A DNA stretch of 63,667 bases. Origin: Rhodocyclaceae bacterium (GTDB lineage: Bacteria > Pseudomonadota > Gammaproteobacteria > Burkholderiales > Rhodocyclaceae). The notes beneath the pieces were generated by a model, which was not told where the DNA came from, did no database searches, and saw only the letters and a list, made by a program, of their open reading frames with translations. The position numbers and the translations under genes were made by a program. Below, one piece after another: positions 45,868-56,556 of the stretch (the first letter of the stretch is position 1; each line of letters starts with the position of its first letter). The stretch spans positions 1 to 63,667 of the forward strand of contig VIKE01000034.1 in NCBI GenBank assembly GCA_008080565.1. Reading direction: 5' to 3'.

Positions 45868-46214
45868 GCGATTGCATTTTCTGCAAGATTGTCGACGGCA
45901 AGATTCCGGCGCAGAAGGTCTATGAAGACGAGGACATCCTCGCCTTCAATGACATCAATCCGGCGCGTCCGGTTCATGTGCTCGTAATCCCGAAGCGGCA
46001 CATTACATCGTTGGCGACGGTGAGCGACGACGATACGGCCGTGCTCGGCAAGATTCTGGCCAAGGCCAACGAAATTGCAGTTGCGCAAGGCAGCCCGGAC
46101 GGTTTTCGGGTGATCATCAACACAGGACGTGTGGGGCAGCAGGAAGTGCCGCACCTGCACGCGCATATCGTGGGCGGACCGGAGCCGGTCGGCCCCATGC
46201 TTAAACGCATCTAG
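45864..46214 (+). CDS. hinT: HIT-family nucleotide-binding protein (HinT)
   Basis: A 116-residue purine nucleoside phosphoramidase family member with the histidine triad HLHAHIVGG near the C-terminus and [13 protein letters not shown] at the start. The start is GTG. It sits between hisE and tatA, the usual betaproteobacterial place. Confidence 0.93.
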   Translation: MSDCIFCKIVDGKIPAQKVYEDEDILAFNDINPARPVHVLVIPKRHITSLATVSDDDTAVLGKILAKANEIAVAQGSPDGFRVIINTGRVGQQEVPHLHAHIVGGPEPVGPMLKRI

Positions 46215-46224
46215 GAGACACATC

Positions 46225-46458
46225 ATGGGCAGTTTTTCCATTTGGCACTGGTTGATCGTTCTGGTCATCGTCATGCTTATTTTCGGTACCAAGAAATTGC
46301 GTAACGTCGGGCAGGATCTCGGCGGTGCCGTCAAGGGTTTCAAGGACGGCATGAAGGACGCGACGGCGGGCGACAAGCCGGCCGACGCAGCGCAGCCGAC
46401 CCAGCAAGTGGGTGGTCAGACCATCGACGTTGAAGTCAAGGAAAAGACCAAGTCCTGA
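46225..46458 (+). CDS. tatA: Twin-arginine translocase protein TatA
   Basis: A 77-residue protein with one transmembrane helix ([15 protein letters not shown]), the FGTKKL hinge and an amphipathic helix ([16 protein letters not shown]). AGGAG lies 10 bases before the ATG at 46225. It forms the protein-conducting pore with TatBC. Confidence 0.95.
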   Translation: MGSFSIWHWLIVLVIVMLIFGTKKLRNVGQDLGGAVKGFKDGMKDATAGDKPADAAQPTQQVGGQTIDVEVKEKTKS

Positions 46459-46504
46459 TCTTCCGGACGGGATTTCTCCCGTTCCTTGAGACGACTTTCA
46501 AATC

Positions 46505-46870
46505 ATGTTCGATATCGGCTTTTCCGAATTGATGGTGATCGGCATTGTGGCGCTGATCGTCATCGGCCCCGAGCGCCTGCCCAAGGTGGCGCGCACGCTC
46601 GGGCACCTGCTCGGCCGCGCCCAGCGCTATGTCAACGATGTGAAGTCGGACATCAGCCGCGAGGTTCAACTCGACGAGTTGAGGAAACTGCAGTCGCAGG
46701 TTTCCGATTCGGCCCGTGAACTGGAGAGCTCGGTGCGCAACGAATATGAAACTGCGCGCAGCGCGATCGAGGCGCCGGCACAGGAGGCCGTGGCCGAATT
46801 GCAGTCGACCGCTGCCTCGCTGACCGAAACCCTGCCGGTCGCTGACTCTATTGGCAAGCCGGCGGCATGA
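46505..46870 (+). CDS. tatB: Twin-arginine translocase protein TatB
   Basis: A 121-residue protein with one N-terminal transmembrane helix (MFDIGFSELMVIGIVALIVI), the GPERLPKVART signature and a long charged helix. It overlaps tatC by 4 bases. Confidence 0.95.
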   Translation: MFDIGFSELMVIGIVALIVIGPERLPKVARTLGHLLGRAQRYVNDVKSDISREVQLDELRKLQSQVSDSARELESSVRNEYETARSAIEAPAQEAVAELQSTAASLTETLPVADSIGKPAA

Positions 46871-47694
46871 GCGAACCTCAGGAAGACTCCTTCATCTCCC
46901 ATCTGGTTGAGCTGCGTGATCGTTTGATGCGCAGCCTGATCGCCATTGCCGTCGTCCTTGGGGTCCTGTGCATCTATCCGGGGCCGGGGGAAATCTACGA
47001 TATCCTGGCCGCGCCGCTGACCAAGGCCTTGCCGGAAGGTACCAAGATGGTCGCCATCGGCGTCATCACGCCGTTCATGGTGCCGCTCAAGGTGACGGCC
47101 ATGGTCGCCTTCGTGCTGGCCTTGCCGTTCATTCTTTATCAGGTCTGGTCCTTCGTGGCGCCGGGCCTGTATGCCCATGAAAAGCGTCTGGGCATCCCGC
47201 TGATTGTTTCGAGCACCTTCCTGTTCGTCTCCGGCATGGCCTTCTGTTACTTCTTTGTGTTCGGGCAGGTGTTCAGTTTTATTGCCAGTTTCGCGCCGAA
47301 AAGCATCACCCCGGCGCCTGATATTGAAGCCTACCTGTCCTTCGTAATGACCATGTTCCTGGCTTTCGGCCTGGCCTTCGAGGTGCCGGTGGCGCTCGTC
47401 ATGCTGGTCAAACTCAACGTCGTGACCGTCGAAAAGCTAAAGGAGTGGCGCTCCTACTTCATTGTCGGCGCCTTCGTGGTGGCCGCCGTGGTGACGCCGC
47501 CCGATGTCGTTTCCCAGTTGGCTCTGGCCATCCCGATGTGCCTGCTTTACGAGTTGGGCATCCTGGCTTCGCGGTTGGTGTCGCGTCCGGCACCGGTGGA
47601 GGCGACTCCCACGGTCAACCCGGAAAATGCGGCAAAAATGGAATCAGAAATGGATCAGGCGGAAGAAGAGTTCCGCAACCTGTCCAAGGAATGA
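46867..47694 (+). CDS. tatC: Twin-arginine translocase protein TatC
   Basis: A 275-residue six-helix receptor for RR signal peptides (FISHLVELRDRLMRSL at the N-terminus; PDVVSQLALAIPMCLLYELG near the end). Its cytoplasmic tail is extended, and the dispersed element (47608-47643) encodes ATPTVNPENAAKME in that tail. It abuts the next, converging gene with no intergenic base. Confidence 0.95.
   Translation: MSEPQEDSFISHLVELRDRLMRSLIAIAVVLGVLCIYPGPGEIYDILAAPLTKALPEGTKMVAIGVITPFMVPLKVTAMVAFVLALPFILYQVWSFVAPGLYAHEKRLGIPLIVSSTFLFVSGMAFCYFFVFGQVFSFIASFAPKSITPAPDIEAYLSFVMTMFLAFGLAFEVPVALVMLVKLNVVTVEKLKEWRSYFIVGAFVVAAVVTPPDVVSQLALAIPMCLLYELGILASRLVSRPAPVEATPTVNPENAAKMESEMDQAEEEFRNLSKE
47608..47643 (-). 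repeat. Dispersed GTTGACC element, copy 9 (inside tatC tail)
   Basis: On the plus strand CCCACGGTCAACCCGGAAAA, then TGCGGCAAAAATGGAA, the reverse complement of the element. It is in frame with tatC as PTVNPENAAKME. Confidence 0.75.
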
Positions 47695-48498
47695 TCAGGC
47701 CTTCTTAACCGGCCCCGGTCGCGTCGGCAAGGTCTTGACCGGCGCCCCTTCCTCGAACCACCACAACGTCCCCGGCGGCATGTCGGTCCACGCCTCGTTG
47801 TCGGTCAGCGGCAGCGTGGCGATGACGGCGACGCGGTCATCCGGCGAGGTGACATCGCTGAAATCGACAGTGATGTCTTGATCCTTCAAGTGCGCCTGGG
47901 CAAACGGCGCCTTGCGCACGATGTGGCTCAATTTGGTCGAGGCATGGGCGAACAGACAGTCGCCATTCGAGAGCAGGAAGTTGAATTCGCCATGTTGGGC
48001 AATTTTCAGCGTCAGCTCATGCACGGCATCAAACAGCGCGCTGCGCTCAGGCACATGGTTGCCGAAGCGACGGCGCAACTCCTGCAGTAACCAGCAGAAG
48101 GCGCGTTCGCTGTCGGTCAGGCCGACCGGAACGAAGCTGCCATCGAGTTGCGGCATGAAATCGAAGAGGTTGCCGTTGTGGGCGAAAATCCAGTAACGGC
48201 CCCACAGTTCGCGCATGAAAGGATGGGTGTTTTCGAGACCGATGGCCCCCTGTGTTGCTTTGCGAATGTGGGCAATGACGTTCTTCGAACGAATCGGGTA
48301 GTGGCGGACCAGTTCGGCCACCGGCGAGGTGCTCGACGGCTGCGGGTCGAGGAAGAGCCGGGTACCCTTGCCTTCAAAAAAGGCGATGCCCCAGCCGTCC
48401 GAATGAACATCAGTGGCGCCGCCCCGGGCCTGGAATCCGCTGAATGAAAAGCAGATATCGGTCGGCACATTGCAGTTCATGCCGAGCAGCTGGCACAT
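47695..48498 (-). CDS. Class II glutamine amidotransferase (YafJ-like)
   Basis: A 267-residue Ntn-type glutaminase with the nucleophile Cys2 in MCQLLGMN, HSDGWGIAFF and FAHNGNLFDF. YafJ-like proteins lack a synthetase domain and the biological substrate is not settled. It converges on tatC and is followed on the same strand (upstream side) by the protease gene, with a 3-bp gap. Confidence 0.88.
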   Translation of the reverse strand: MCQLLGMNCNVPTDICFSFSGFQARGGATDVHSDGWGIAFFEGKGTRLFLDPQPSSTSPVAELVRHYPIRSKNVIAHIRKATQGAIGLENTHPFMRELWGRYWIFAHNGNLFDFMPQLDGSFVPVGLTDSERAFCWLLQELRRRFGNHVPERSALFDAVHELTLKIAQHGEFNFLLSNGDCLFAHASTKLSHIVRKAPFAQAHLKDQDITVDFSDVTSPDDRVAVIATLPLTDNEAWTDMPPGTLWWFEEGAPVKTLPTRPGPVKKA

Positions 48499-48501
48499 GG
48501 C

Positions 48502-49656
48502 TTACTCTTTTTCAGCGCGCATGGCCGGGCGTTTGCCGATCTTGACCTGGACTTCAACGATGGTCTTGTCGCGGCGCAGGCGGAATGGCGAGCGGTCGTC
48601 CGGGGTCAGGGCGGCAATCAGGTCGAGCATGACCTGCGGATCCTTGACCGCCTTGCCGCCAACCGAGAGCAGGACGTCGCCCGGGCGGATGCCGGCTGTG
48701 TCGGCCGGGCTGCCGCGCACGACGCCGGCGATCAGGGCGCCTTCGTTGTCGGGCAGGCCAAAGGATTCGGCCAGTTCGGGGGTGATTTCCTGGGCTTCGA
48801 CGCCGATCCAGCCACGCGTCACGGCGCCGGTCCGGATGATCTGCTCCATGATGCTGCGGGCGCTGGAGACCGGGATGGCGAAGCCGATGCCGAGCGAGCC
48901 GCCGGTGCGCGAGTAGATGGCGGAGTTGATGCCGACCAGGTTGCCGTTGACGTCAATCAGCGCCCCACCGGAGTTGCCGGGATTGATCGCGGCGTCGGTC
49001 TGGATGAAGTTCTCGAAGGTGTTGATGCCGAGATGTGAGCGGCCGAGGGCGGAGACGATGCCCATGGTCACCGTCTGGCCGACGCCAAAGGGATTGCCGA
49101 TGGCGAGCACGACATCGCCGACGCGCAGGTTGTCGAGCTGGCCGAAGGTGATGGCCGGCAATTTGTCGGCCTTGATCTGCAGGATGGCGAGATCGGATTC
49201 CGGGTCGCTGCCGACGATCTTGGCCTTGTAGGTTTTGCTGTCGTTGAGCGAGACCTGGATGTCGTCGGCGCCGTCGATGACGTGGTAATTGGTCAGGATG
49301 TAGCCATTTGGGCTGACGATGACGCCGGAGCCGAGGCCGGAGTTGCGCTGCGGCTGACCTTCCGGGCGCTCGCCGAAAAAGTGGCGAAAAATCGGGTCGT
49401 CGAACAGCGGGTGACGTTGCTGTTTGATTTCCTGGGTCGTGTAGATGTGGACAACAGAAGGCAGCGCGGCGCGAGCAGCTTCGCGATACGAGCCGGTCGG
49501 CGCAACTTTGTCGTCGTCACTGCTGGTCGGCGCTTCCTGCACTGCCAGGACCGCTTGGCGCTGTGGCAACCACTCCGGTTTGAGCGTGGTGACGACGAAC
49601 AGAATGGCCAGCGCAACGGTGACCGTTTGTGCAAAAATCAGCCACAACCTCTGCAT
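48502..49656 (-). CDS. Deg-type (HtrA family) serine protease, membrane-anchored
   Basis: A 384-residue periplasmic protease with an N-terminal anchor helix (residues 6-24), a trypsin-like domain and a single PDZ domain. The triad is His in TNYHV (near 125), Asp in ESDLAIL (near 153) and Ser in NPGNSGGAL (near 228). One PDZ and a membrane anchor resemble DegS/AlgW, so a role in envelope stress sensing is plausible; a MucD-like quality-control role is the alternative. Confidence 0.9.
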   Translation of the reverse strand: MQRLWLIFAQTVTVALAILFVVTTLKPEWLPQRQAVLAVQEAPTSSDDDKVAPTGSYREAARAALPSVVHIYTTQEIKQQRHPLFDDPIFRHFFGERPEGQPQRNSGLGSGVIVSPNGYILTNYHVIDGADDIQVSLNDSKTYKAKIVGSDPESDLAILQIKADKLPAITFGQLDNLRVGDVVLAIGNPFGVGQTVTMGIVSALGRSHLGINTFENFIQTDAAINPGNSGGALIDVNGNLVGINSAIYSRTGGSLGIGFAIPVSSARSIMEQIIRTGAVTRGWIGVEAQEITPELAESFGLPDNEGALIAGVVRGSPADTAGIRPGDVLLSVGGKAVKDPQVMLDLIAALTPDDRSPFRLRRDKTIVEVQVKIGKRPAMRAEKE

Positions 49657-49669
49657 GGAAATTGTCTCG

Positions 49670-50416
49670 ATGAAACGTGAAGAATTGTTGGAGTATCTGG
49701 ACGGGCTGTTGATGCCCGGAAAGTTCCGGGATTATTGCCCAAACGGCCTGCAAGTGGAAGGCAGATCCGAGATCAGCCGTATTGTGACCGGCGTCACGGC
49801 CAGCCAGGCGCTGCTCGATGCTGCGGTTGAGCGCGATGCCGATGCCATTGTGGTGCACCACGGATATTTCTGGAAAGGCGAGGATGGCCGGGTCACCGGT
49901 ATCCGGCGCAAGCGCCTGGCGACGTTGCTTGCCAATGACATTAACCTGCTGGCTTACCACTTGCCGCTTGATGCCCACCCGGAGCTCGGCAATAACGCCC
50001 AGTTGGCGAGCCGGCTCGGCTGGATCCCGGATGGTCGTTTTGGCGAGCAGGATATCGCCTGGCTGGGAACGCTGGCCGAGCCTTGCGACTTGACTACGCT
50101 GGCGGTGAAAGTGGCGGCAGGTCTCGGGCGTGAGCCGATGGTCATCGGCGATGGCGCACGAACTATTCGGCGGATCGGCTGGTGCTCAGGTGGAGCGCAG
50201 GGGTATTTCGAGCAGGCCATCGCGCTGGGTGTCGATGCCTTCATGTCCGGCGAAATTTCGGAACAAACCGTCCATCTGGCCCGCGAGAGCGGCGTGGCCT
50301 ATCTGGCGGCTGGGCATCATGCCACCGAGCGTTATGGGGTGCAGGCGCTGGCCGGGCATCTGGCTCAACAGTTTGGCATCAGCTGCGAATTCGTTGATGT
50401 GGATAACCCGGTCTAG
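49670..50416 (+). CDS. Nif3-like dinuclear metal centre protein
   Basis: A 248-residue Nif3/YbgI family protein with metal-binding histidines in [10 protein letters not shown] and [11 protein letters not shown]. The family is annotated as GTP cyclohydrolase I type 2-like, but the physiological reaction is uncertain. I chose ATG 49670 ([12 protein letters not shown]); ATG 49655 in the same frame is possible and would overlap the divergent protease start. Confidence 0.88.
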   Translation: MKREELLEYLDGLLMPGKFRDYCPNGLQVEGRSEISRIVTGVTASQALLDAAVERDADAIVVHHGYFWKGEDGRVTGIRRKRLATLLANDINLLAYHLPLDAHPELGNNAQLASRLGWIPDGRFGEQDIAWLGTLAEPCDLTTLAVKVAAGLGREPMVIGDGARTIRRIGWCSGGAQGYFEQAIALGVDAFMSGEISEQTVHLARESGVAYLAAGHHATERYGVQALAGHLAQQFGISCEFVDVDNPV

Positions 50417-50452
50417 GCGGTTCCGGGTTTTGCCGGAAATGCGGCAACACCC

Positions 50453-50493
50453 GATTTCAAATTTGGCCAAAAATTCTGGTTGACCGTGGCAAT
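50453..50493 (+). repeat. Dispersed GTTGACC element, copy 10 (intergenic)
   Basis: GATTTCAAATTTGGCCAAAA, then ATTCTGGTTGACCGTGGCA. It lies in the gap after the Nif3 gene, following an inverted repeat TTCCGG/CCGGAA at 50421-50438 that could be a weak terminator. Confidence 0.88.
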
Positions 50494-50550
50494 GACGGCT
50501 GGCGGCGTTGGACGAGAAAGCGCGACCGGCTCACCCTGGCTTCTACCCGG

Positions 50551-51576
50551 TCAAGCCGCTGCCGGCCGGCGTGGTTTGGCGATGCGCGGCGGAACGGGAT
50601 TGAAGCTGCGTGCTTTGTCGTGCCGGCGGCTGACCAGATGGGCGACGCCGGCTGAGACGCTGCCGCCGAGCAGAAGGCCGATCAGCAGTTCGAGCCAGCC
50701 GTCGCGGCTGGCTGTGCTACGGGGCGGAGCTTGCGGCGTGGCGGCCTCGACACTGGGCAGGATGCCGGGCGTTGCCTGTTGTGCCTGCATGTCCTGCAAT
50801 TTTTCCCGCACGGCACGCGATTCGGCGCTCAGGGCCACGGCGGTATTCAGTTTGTCCACTTCCTGATTGAGCAGATGCAGCGTCGTCTCCATCTTGAGCA
50901 GGCGCTCGTCGAGCTCATTGACGGGGGCAAGCGGATCGCCGGCGCTTGTTGGCGGCAGATCGTCGAGGGCGGCGCCAAGGACAATCCGATCCTTGCTGCT
51001 GGCCATGCCGGCCAGCGTGTCGCGCGGCAGCGGTTTCTTGGGTTTCGCTGCGGCACGTTCCCGGCGAGGCTGGGTGGCGGACTGGTCTGGAGACGCGCTG
51101 TCGGTATTTGTGTTGACGCTGAAACGTTCGTCCCGGGCGCGACGGGGCCGGACTTCGCGTGGCAAAGGGGCCGCAACCTCGACCGGCGGCTCGCTGTCGC
51201 CGACCGAGGCTGGTGGGGCCGGCAGCAGCACATATTCGCGTTGCACATCCAGGCCGCAGCCGGCGCGCAGGCTGATGACGACGATCGGCTCGTCGATGGC
51301 CTTGCCGCCGGTGAGGATCAGTCGGTAATCCTGGCCAATGCGCACGAGGCGTGTCCGGGCACTGGTGACGACAGGAAAGTCGGCGCCGGGAACGGGGCCG
51401 AGGGTGAAGCAGGCGGCATCAAGGGATTCGCCGCCGGAGATGATCGGGATGTCGGCGCGTAGAGCCTCGCCGATGCGCGAATGAAGGTTGATTTCGCCGA
51501 GTCCGACGGCGCTCGCCGCGCCCGAGATAATTGCCATGCTAAGCAGTCCGTGGCGCAGCAGTCGTGAAACGATCAT
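50551..51576 (-). CDS. FimV-like cell-envelope protein
   Basis: A 341-residue protein with a signal peptide (residues 1-26), then GLGEINLHSRIGEALRADIP, the typical FimV/TspA N-terminal domain. A proline/arginine-rich linker, a short coiled coil (LLKMETTLHLLNQEVDKLN) and a C-terminal transmembrane helix (near 290-310) follow. There is no LysM or TPR domain, so it is a short relative. FimV proteins assist type IV pilus secretin assembly and polar organisation. Confidence 0.8.
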   Translation of the reverse strand: MIVSRLLRHGLLSMAIISGAASAVGLGEINLHSRIGEALRADIPIISGGESLDAACFTLGPVPGADFPVVTSARTRLVRIGQDYRLILTGGKAIDEPIVVISLRAGCGLDVQREYVLLPAPPASVGDSEPPVEVAAPLPREVRPRRARDERFSVNTNTDSASPDQSATQPRRERAAAKPKKPLPRDTLAGMASSKDRIVLGAALDDLPPTSAGDPLAPVNELDERLLKMETTLHLLNQEVDKLNTAVALSAESRAVREKLQDMQAQQATPGILPSVEAATPQAPPRSTASRDGWLELLIGLLLGGSVSAGVAHLVSRRHDKARSFNPVPPRIAKPRRPAAA

Positions 51577-51690
51577 CCGGCGTTCTATGTCAATTGGTTT
51601 TTGGGTGGCGAAACTTTATCACCGGGCTGGCCGGGGGCGGGTGAAATGTTGCACACTTTCAGCCCTGATCACCGACCGTGGAGCTTTCCC

Positions 51691-52392
51691 ATGAACCTCG
51701 CCTTCCCGCCGCATCCATTCGCTACCTTGCCGATTGCCGGGAGTGAGCAGCGCTTTCCAGTCCGCCGGATATTTTGCGTCGGCCGCAACTATGCCGACCA
51801 CGCGCGCGAGATGGGGGCGATCGATCAGGCCGAGGGGCGCGAGCCGCCGTTTTTCTTTACCAAGCCGGGCGACGCGGTGCTTGGTGGCGAGGGCGAAATC
51901 AGCGTCGCCTATCCTCTACTGACCAACAACCTCCATCACGAAGTCGAAATGGTCGTCGCCCTCGGCGCGGGCGGGGCGAATGTTGCGGTCGACGCGGCAA
52001 ATGGCCTGATTTTCGGCTACGCCGTCGGCCTCGATCTGACGCGCCGCGACATGCAGGCGAAGGCCAAGGAAAAGAGCCATCCGTGGGACATGAGCAAGGG
52101 TTTCGACCAGTCGGCGGTAGCCGGGGCGATTTGCCCGGTAGCTGTCAGCGGGCATCCCGCCGTCGGCCGCATCTGGCTGACGGTGAATGGCCAGGTGCGC
52201 CAGGAGGGCGACCTGTCGGCCATGATGTGGAAGGTCGCCGAAATCATTGCCAACCTGTCGACGCTGGTTCGCCTGGAAGCCGGCGACCTGATCTATACGG
52301 GAACGCCGGCAGGGGTGGGTCCGCTGGTTCGCGGCGACGTGCTGGAAGGCGGCGTCGATGGGGTCGGCACGTTGCGCGCCCGGATCGTTTGA
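51691..52392 (+). CDS. Fumarylacetoacetate hydrolase family protein
   Basis: A 233-residue FAH-fold enzyme with FCVGRNYADHA, metal-binding Glu residues in HHEVEMVVALG and the GTPAGVGPL block. Size and motifs match fumarylpyruvate hydrolase or acylpyruvase types acting in aromatic ring catabolism. The start ATG at 51691 fits the family; upstream sequence in frame is not conserved. A bidirectional terminator separates it from converging paaK. Confidence 0.88.
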   Translation: MNLAFPPHPFATLPIAGSEQRFPVRRIFCVGRNYADHAREMGAIDQAEGREPPFFFTKPGDAVLGGEGEISVAYPLLTNNLHHEVEMVVALGAGGANVAVDAANGLIFGYAVGLDLTRRDMQAKAKEKSHPWDMSKGFDQSAVAGAICPVAVSGHPAVGRIWLTVNGQVRQEGDLSAMMWKVAEIIANLSTLVRLEAGDLIYTGTPAGVGPLVRGDVLEGGVDGVGTLRARIV

Positions 52393-52397
52393 GGCAT

Positions 52398-52421
52398 GAA
52401 TCCCCGCCTTGGCGGGGATTC
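52398..52421. terminator. Bidirectional terminator between FAH and paaK
   Basis: Perfect 11-base stem GAATCCCCGCC/GGCGGGGATTC with a 2-base centre, placed between converging genes. U-tracts are weak on both sides. Confidence 0.7.
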
Positions 52422-52432
52422 GGTGGTCGGCC

Positions 52433-53728
52433 TTACTTCGGCCGTTTGTCGATAACCCGTCTGGCCTTGCCGATCGAACGCTCGACACCGCCTTCTTCGA
52501 CGATGTCGATCTTGGCCGAAATGCCGATGTAGGACTTGATGTGGTGCTGCAGGTCGTGCGCCACGAATTCCTTTTCCGGCCCGCTGGCAAACTGGAACTC
52601 GCGCTTCAGCTCGACATTGACCTTCATCGAATCGAGGTGGCCGTCGCGGCTGACTTCGATGACGTAATGCGGCGACAGTTTCGGCTGCTTGAGGATCAGC
52701 TCCTCGATCTGCGACGGGAAGACATTGACGCCGCGGATGATCAGCATGTCGTCCGAGCGGCCGGTGATCTTGCCGATCCGGCGCATCGAGCGCGAGGTCG
52801 GGGCGAGCAGACGGGTCAGGTCGCGCGTCCGGTAGCGGATGACCGGCATCGCTTCCTTGGTCAGCGAGGTGAACACCAGTTCGCCCTGGCTGCCTTCGGG
52901 CAGCACTTCGCCGGTGATCGGGTCGATGATTTCCGGGTAGAAATGGTCTTCCCAGATGACTGGACCATCCTTGCTCTCGGCGCATTCGTTGGCGACGCCC
53001 GGGCCGATCACTTCCGACAGGCCATAGATGTCGATGGCGTCGATGTCGAAGGCGTTCTCGATCTCGCCGCGCATCGCGTCGGTCCACGGCTCGGCCCCGT
53101 GGATGCCGATGCGCAACGCGGTGCTGCGCGGGTCGATGCCCTGACGACGGAATTCGTCGGCGATGTTGAGCATGTACGACGGCGTGACCATGATGATGTT
53201 CGGCTTGAAGTCGCAGATCAGCTGGACCTGCTTTTCGGTCTGCCCGCCGGACATCGGAATCACTGTACAGCCCAGCTTCTCGGCACCGTAATGGGCACCC
53301 AGGCCGCCGGTGAACAGGCCGTAGCCGTAGGCGACATGGACGATGTCGCCGGGCCGGCCACCCGATGCGTAGATCGAACGGGCGATCAGGTCGGCCCAGG
53401 TGGCGATGTCGTTCTGCGTGTAGCCGACGACGGTCGGCTTGCCGGTCGTGCCGCTCGAGGCGTGAATGCGCACTACCTTCTCGCGCGGCACGGCGAACAT
53501 GTTGTACGGGTAGTTGTCGCGCAGATCCTGCTTGGTGGTAAACGGAAACTTGGCAAGATCGGCCAGCGATTTCAGGTCGTCCGGATGGACGCCGGCCGCG
53601 TCGAACTTGGCTTTGTAATACGGTACGTTGTGGTAAACGTTGTTCAGCGTCCACTTCAGGCGCTCGGTTTGCAGGGCGACGATTTCGTCGCGGCTGGCGT
53701 TCTCTATGGCGTGCAGGCCCAGGCTCAT
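52433..53728 (-). CDS. paaK: Phenylacetate-CoA ligase PaaK
   Basis: A 431-residue AMP-forming ligase that activates phenylacetate to its CoA thioester. The nucleotide-binding motif ASSGTTGKPTVVGYTQND and the C-terminal RGVNVFPSQIEELI are typical. The start at 53728 follows a strong Shine-Dalgarno (GGAGGGAGAG); a longer in-frame form to 53794 lacks family sequence. No other paa genes are nearby, so it may serve anaerobic or stand-alone phenylacetate use. Confidence 0.94.
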   Translation of the reverse strand: MSLGLHAIENASRDEIVALQTERLKWTLNNVYHNVPYYKAKFDAAGVHPDDLKSLADLAKFPFTTKQDLRDNYPYNMFAVPREKVVRIHASSGTTGKPTVVGYTQNDIATWADLIARSIYASGGRPGDIVHVAYGYGLFTGGLGAHYGAEKLGCTVIPMSGGQTEKQVQLICDFKPNIIMVTPSYMLNIADEFRRQGIDPRSTALRIGIHGAEPWTDAMRGEIENAFDIDAIDIYGLSEVIGPGVANECAESKDGPVIWEDHFYPEIIDPITGEVLPEGSQGELVFTSLTKEAMPVIRYRTRDLTRLLAPTSRSMRRIGKITGRSDDMLIIRGVNVFPSQIEELILKQPKLSPHYVIEVSRDGHLDSMKVNVELKREFQFASGPEKEFVAHDLQHHIKSYIGISAKIDIVEEGGVERSIGKARRVIDKRPK

Positions 53729-53802
53729 TGTTCTCTCCCTCCGGAACCGCAAATTCTGAAGCGGCAGCCGGGGAGGGCGGTTGAGGCAGATCAACTACGC
53801 CC

Positions 53803-53861
53803 GATTTTAATTTTGGCCCATTTTTACGGTAGACCGTAGCAAGCCCGGTTGACCGTGGAAA
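53803..53861 (+). repeat. Dispersed GTTGACC element, copy 11 (double core, intergenic)
   Basis: Arm GATTTTAATTTTGGCCCA, a first altered core TTTTTACGGTAGACCGTAG, then a second core GCCCGGTTGACCGTGGAA. It lies between divergent paaK and the MATE gene. Confidence 0.85.
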
Positions 53862-53907
53862 CCTGCAGGTGGGGCCGGTTGGCCGCGTTATGCGACAATC
53901 CTGCCCC

Positions 53908-55248
53908 ATGTTTCGTGCCGCCGCGCGTGGCCTGATTGGCCACGCCCTCCCCATCCTGATCGCCCAGTTGTCCTCCATCGGCATGATGGTGGTCGATACC
54001 GCCGTGCTCGGCCATGTCAGCTCGCTCGATCTGGCTGCCGTGGCGATTGGCGGCGGCATCCACGTTTCGGTCGTCTTCGCGCTGGTCGGCATTCTGCAAG
54101 CGGTGTCGCCGGTCGTCGCCCATCTGCACGGCGCCGGGCGCGATGACGAAGTGGCCGGCGTTCTCCAGCAAGGTTTCTGGCTGGCCATGCTGCTTGCCGT
54201 GCCGGGCATTCTGTTCCTGACCCATCCCGGCGCCGTGCTTGGCATGGCCGACATGGATGCGGCGATTGACGCCAAGGTTCGTCAATATCTCACCCTGCTC
54301 GCCTGGGGCTTGCCGGCTTCCTTGTTCTACCGGACGTTCTGGGCTTTCTGCAATGCGCTGGGCAAACCGCGGGTGCTCATGGGCATCGGCCTGTTGAGCC
54401 TGGCCTTGCACGCCTTGCTGGCTTGGGGCTTCGCCCTGCAAGGCTGGCTCGGCGCACCACTCGGCGTCGCCGGTTGTGCATTGTCCAATATCCTGATCGG
54501 CTGGCTGGCCTGTGTCAGCGCCGCCGCCTATCTCGCCTTCGGGCCACTCGGCCGGCGTTATCGGCCATTCTCCAACTGGCAAGCGCCGCACTGGGCCACC
54601 TGGCGCGACCTGCTGCGCATAGGCGTCCCGATGGGTTTGTCCAACCTGGTCGAAATCACCTCGTTCACACTGATCGCCCTGTTCGTCGCCTCGCTCGGGG
54701 CGACAGTGGTCGCTGGCCATCGCATCGTTGCCAACCTGTCGGCCCTGATCTACATGATGCCGCTGTCGCTCGGCATCGCTACCATGGCCGCCGTCGGTCA
54801 GGCGGTGGGCGCGCACGACGCGGCGCGGGCACGGGCGACCATCCGCGCCGGGCTGATCCTGGCCGGCGCCTCGTCTTCCGTTGTCGGATTTTTGCTCTGG
54901 CTCACCGCCAAGCCGCTGGTCGCCGCTTATACCGATGATCCTGCCGTGCGCGCCGTGGCCATGAGCCTGATCATCTATGTTGCCATCTATCAGTTTTTCG
55001 ACGCCCTGCAGACCATTGCCGGCCACGTTTTGCGGGCCTACCGGGTGACTTTCGTGCCGATGCTGGTGCAGATTTTCTGCTTCTGGGGCATCGGCCTGCT
55101 TGGCGGCGCCTGGCTCTGTTACCGAGGGGCAACGCCCCTTGGCGTCGCCGGTTTCTGGCTGGGTGCCGCGCTCAGTCTGCTACTCGCCGCCGCGATGCTG
55201 CTGCCCTTGTTGCGCAAGGTGGTTGTGGCCACGGAATCAATGCCGTAA
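53908..55248 (+). CDS. MATE family efflux protein (NorM/DinF-like)
   Basis: A 446-residue protein with about 12 transmembrane helices and MATE blocks (ALPILIAQLSSIGMMVVDT, GHRIVANLSALIYMMP). MATE proteins export drugs or metabolites using Na+ or H+. The start ATG at 53908 (MFRAAARG) is preferred; GTG 53869 in frame would extend it by 13 residues next to the repeat. Confidence 0.9.
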   Translation: MFRAAARGLIGHALPILIAQLSSIGMMVVDTAVLGHVSSLDLAAVAIGGGIHVSVVFALVGILQAVSPVVAHLHGAGRDDEVAGVLQQGFWLAMLLAVPGILFLTHPGAVLGMADMDAAIDAKVRQYLTLLAWGLPASLFYRTFWAFCNALGKPRVLMGIGLLSLALHALLAWGFALQGWLGAPLGVAGCALSNILIGWLACVSAAAYLAFGPLGRRYRPFSNWQAPHWATWRDLLRIGVPMGLSNLVEITSFTLIALFVASLGATVVAGHRIVANLSALIYMMPLSLGIATMAAVGQAVGAHDAARARATIRAGLILAGASSSVVGFLLWLTAKPLVAAYTDDPAVRAVAMSLIIYVAIYQFFDALQTIAGHVLRAYRVTFVPMLVQIFCFWGIGLLGGAWLCYRGATPLGVAGFWLGAALSLLLAAAMLLPLLRKVVVATESMP

Positions 55249-55384
55249 TTATGAATTTCGGCCTGCAAAGTTTTTGGGGCTATGTGGTAAGATTTTGAGT
55301 TCAAGCCGGTATAACCGGGTGGGGTCGGGGGAAGTTTCGGCCACTGCTCATTGCTCGCAACTCAACTAAACGCAAGGAAAGCGC

Positions 55385-56545
<1,161 letters not shown>

Positions 56546-56556
56546 GGAGCTATTGA

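Noticed and set aside
49614..49650. ACGGTGACCGTTTGTGCAAA near the protease start as an element copy
   Set aside because: Only a short palindrome resembles the core; the match could be chance within the signal-anchor coding region.
52293..54275. A 660-codon open frame over paaK and the MATE gene
   Set aside because: It covers paaK in a different frame and the MATE gene in antisense; no domain pattern could be recognised.
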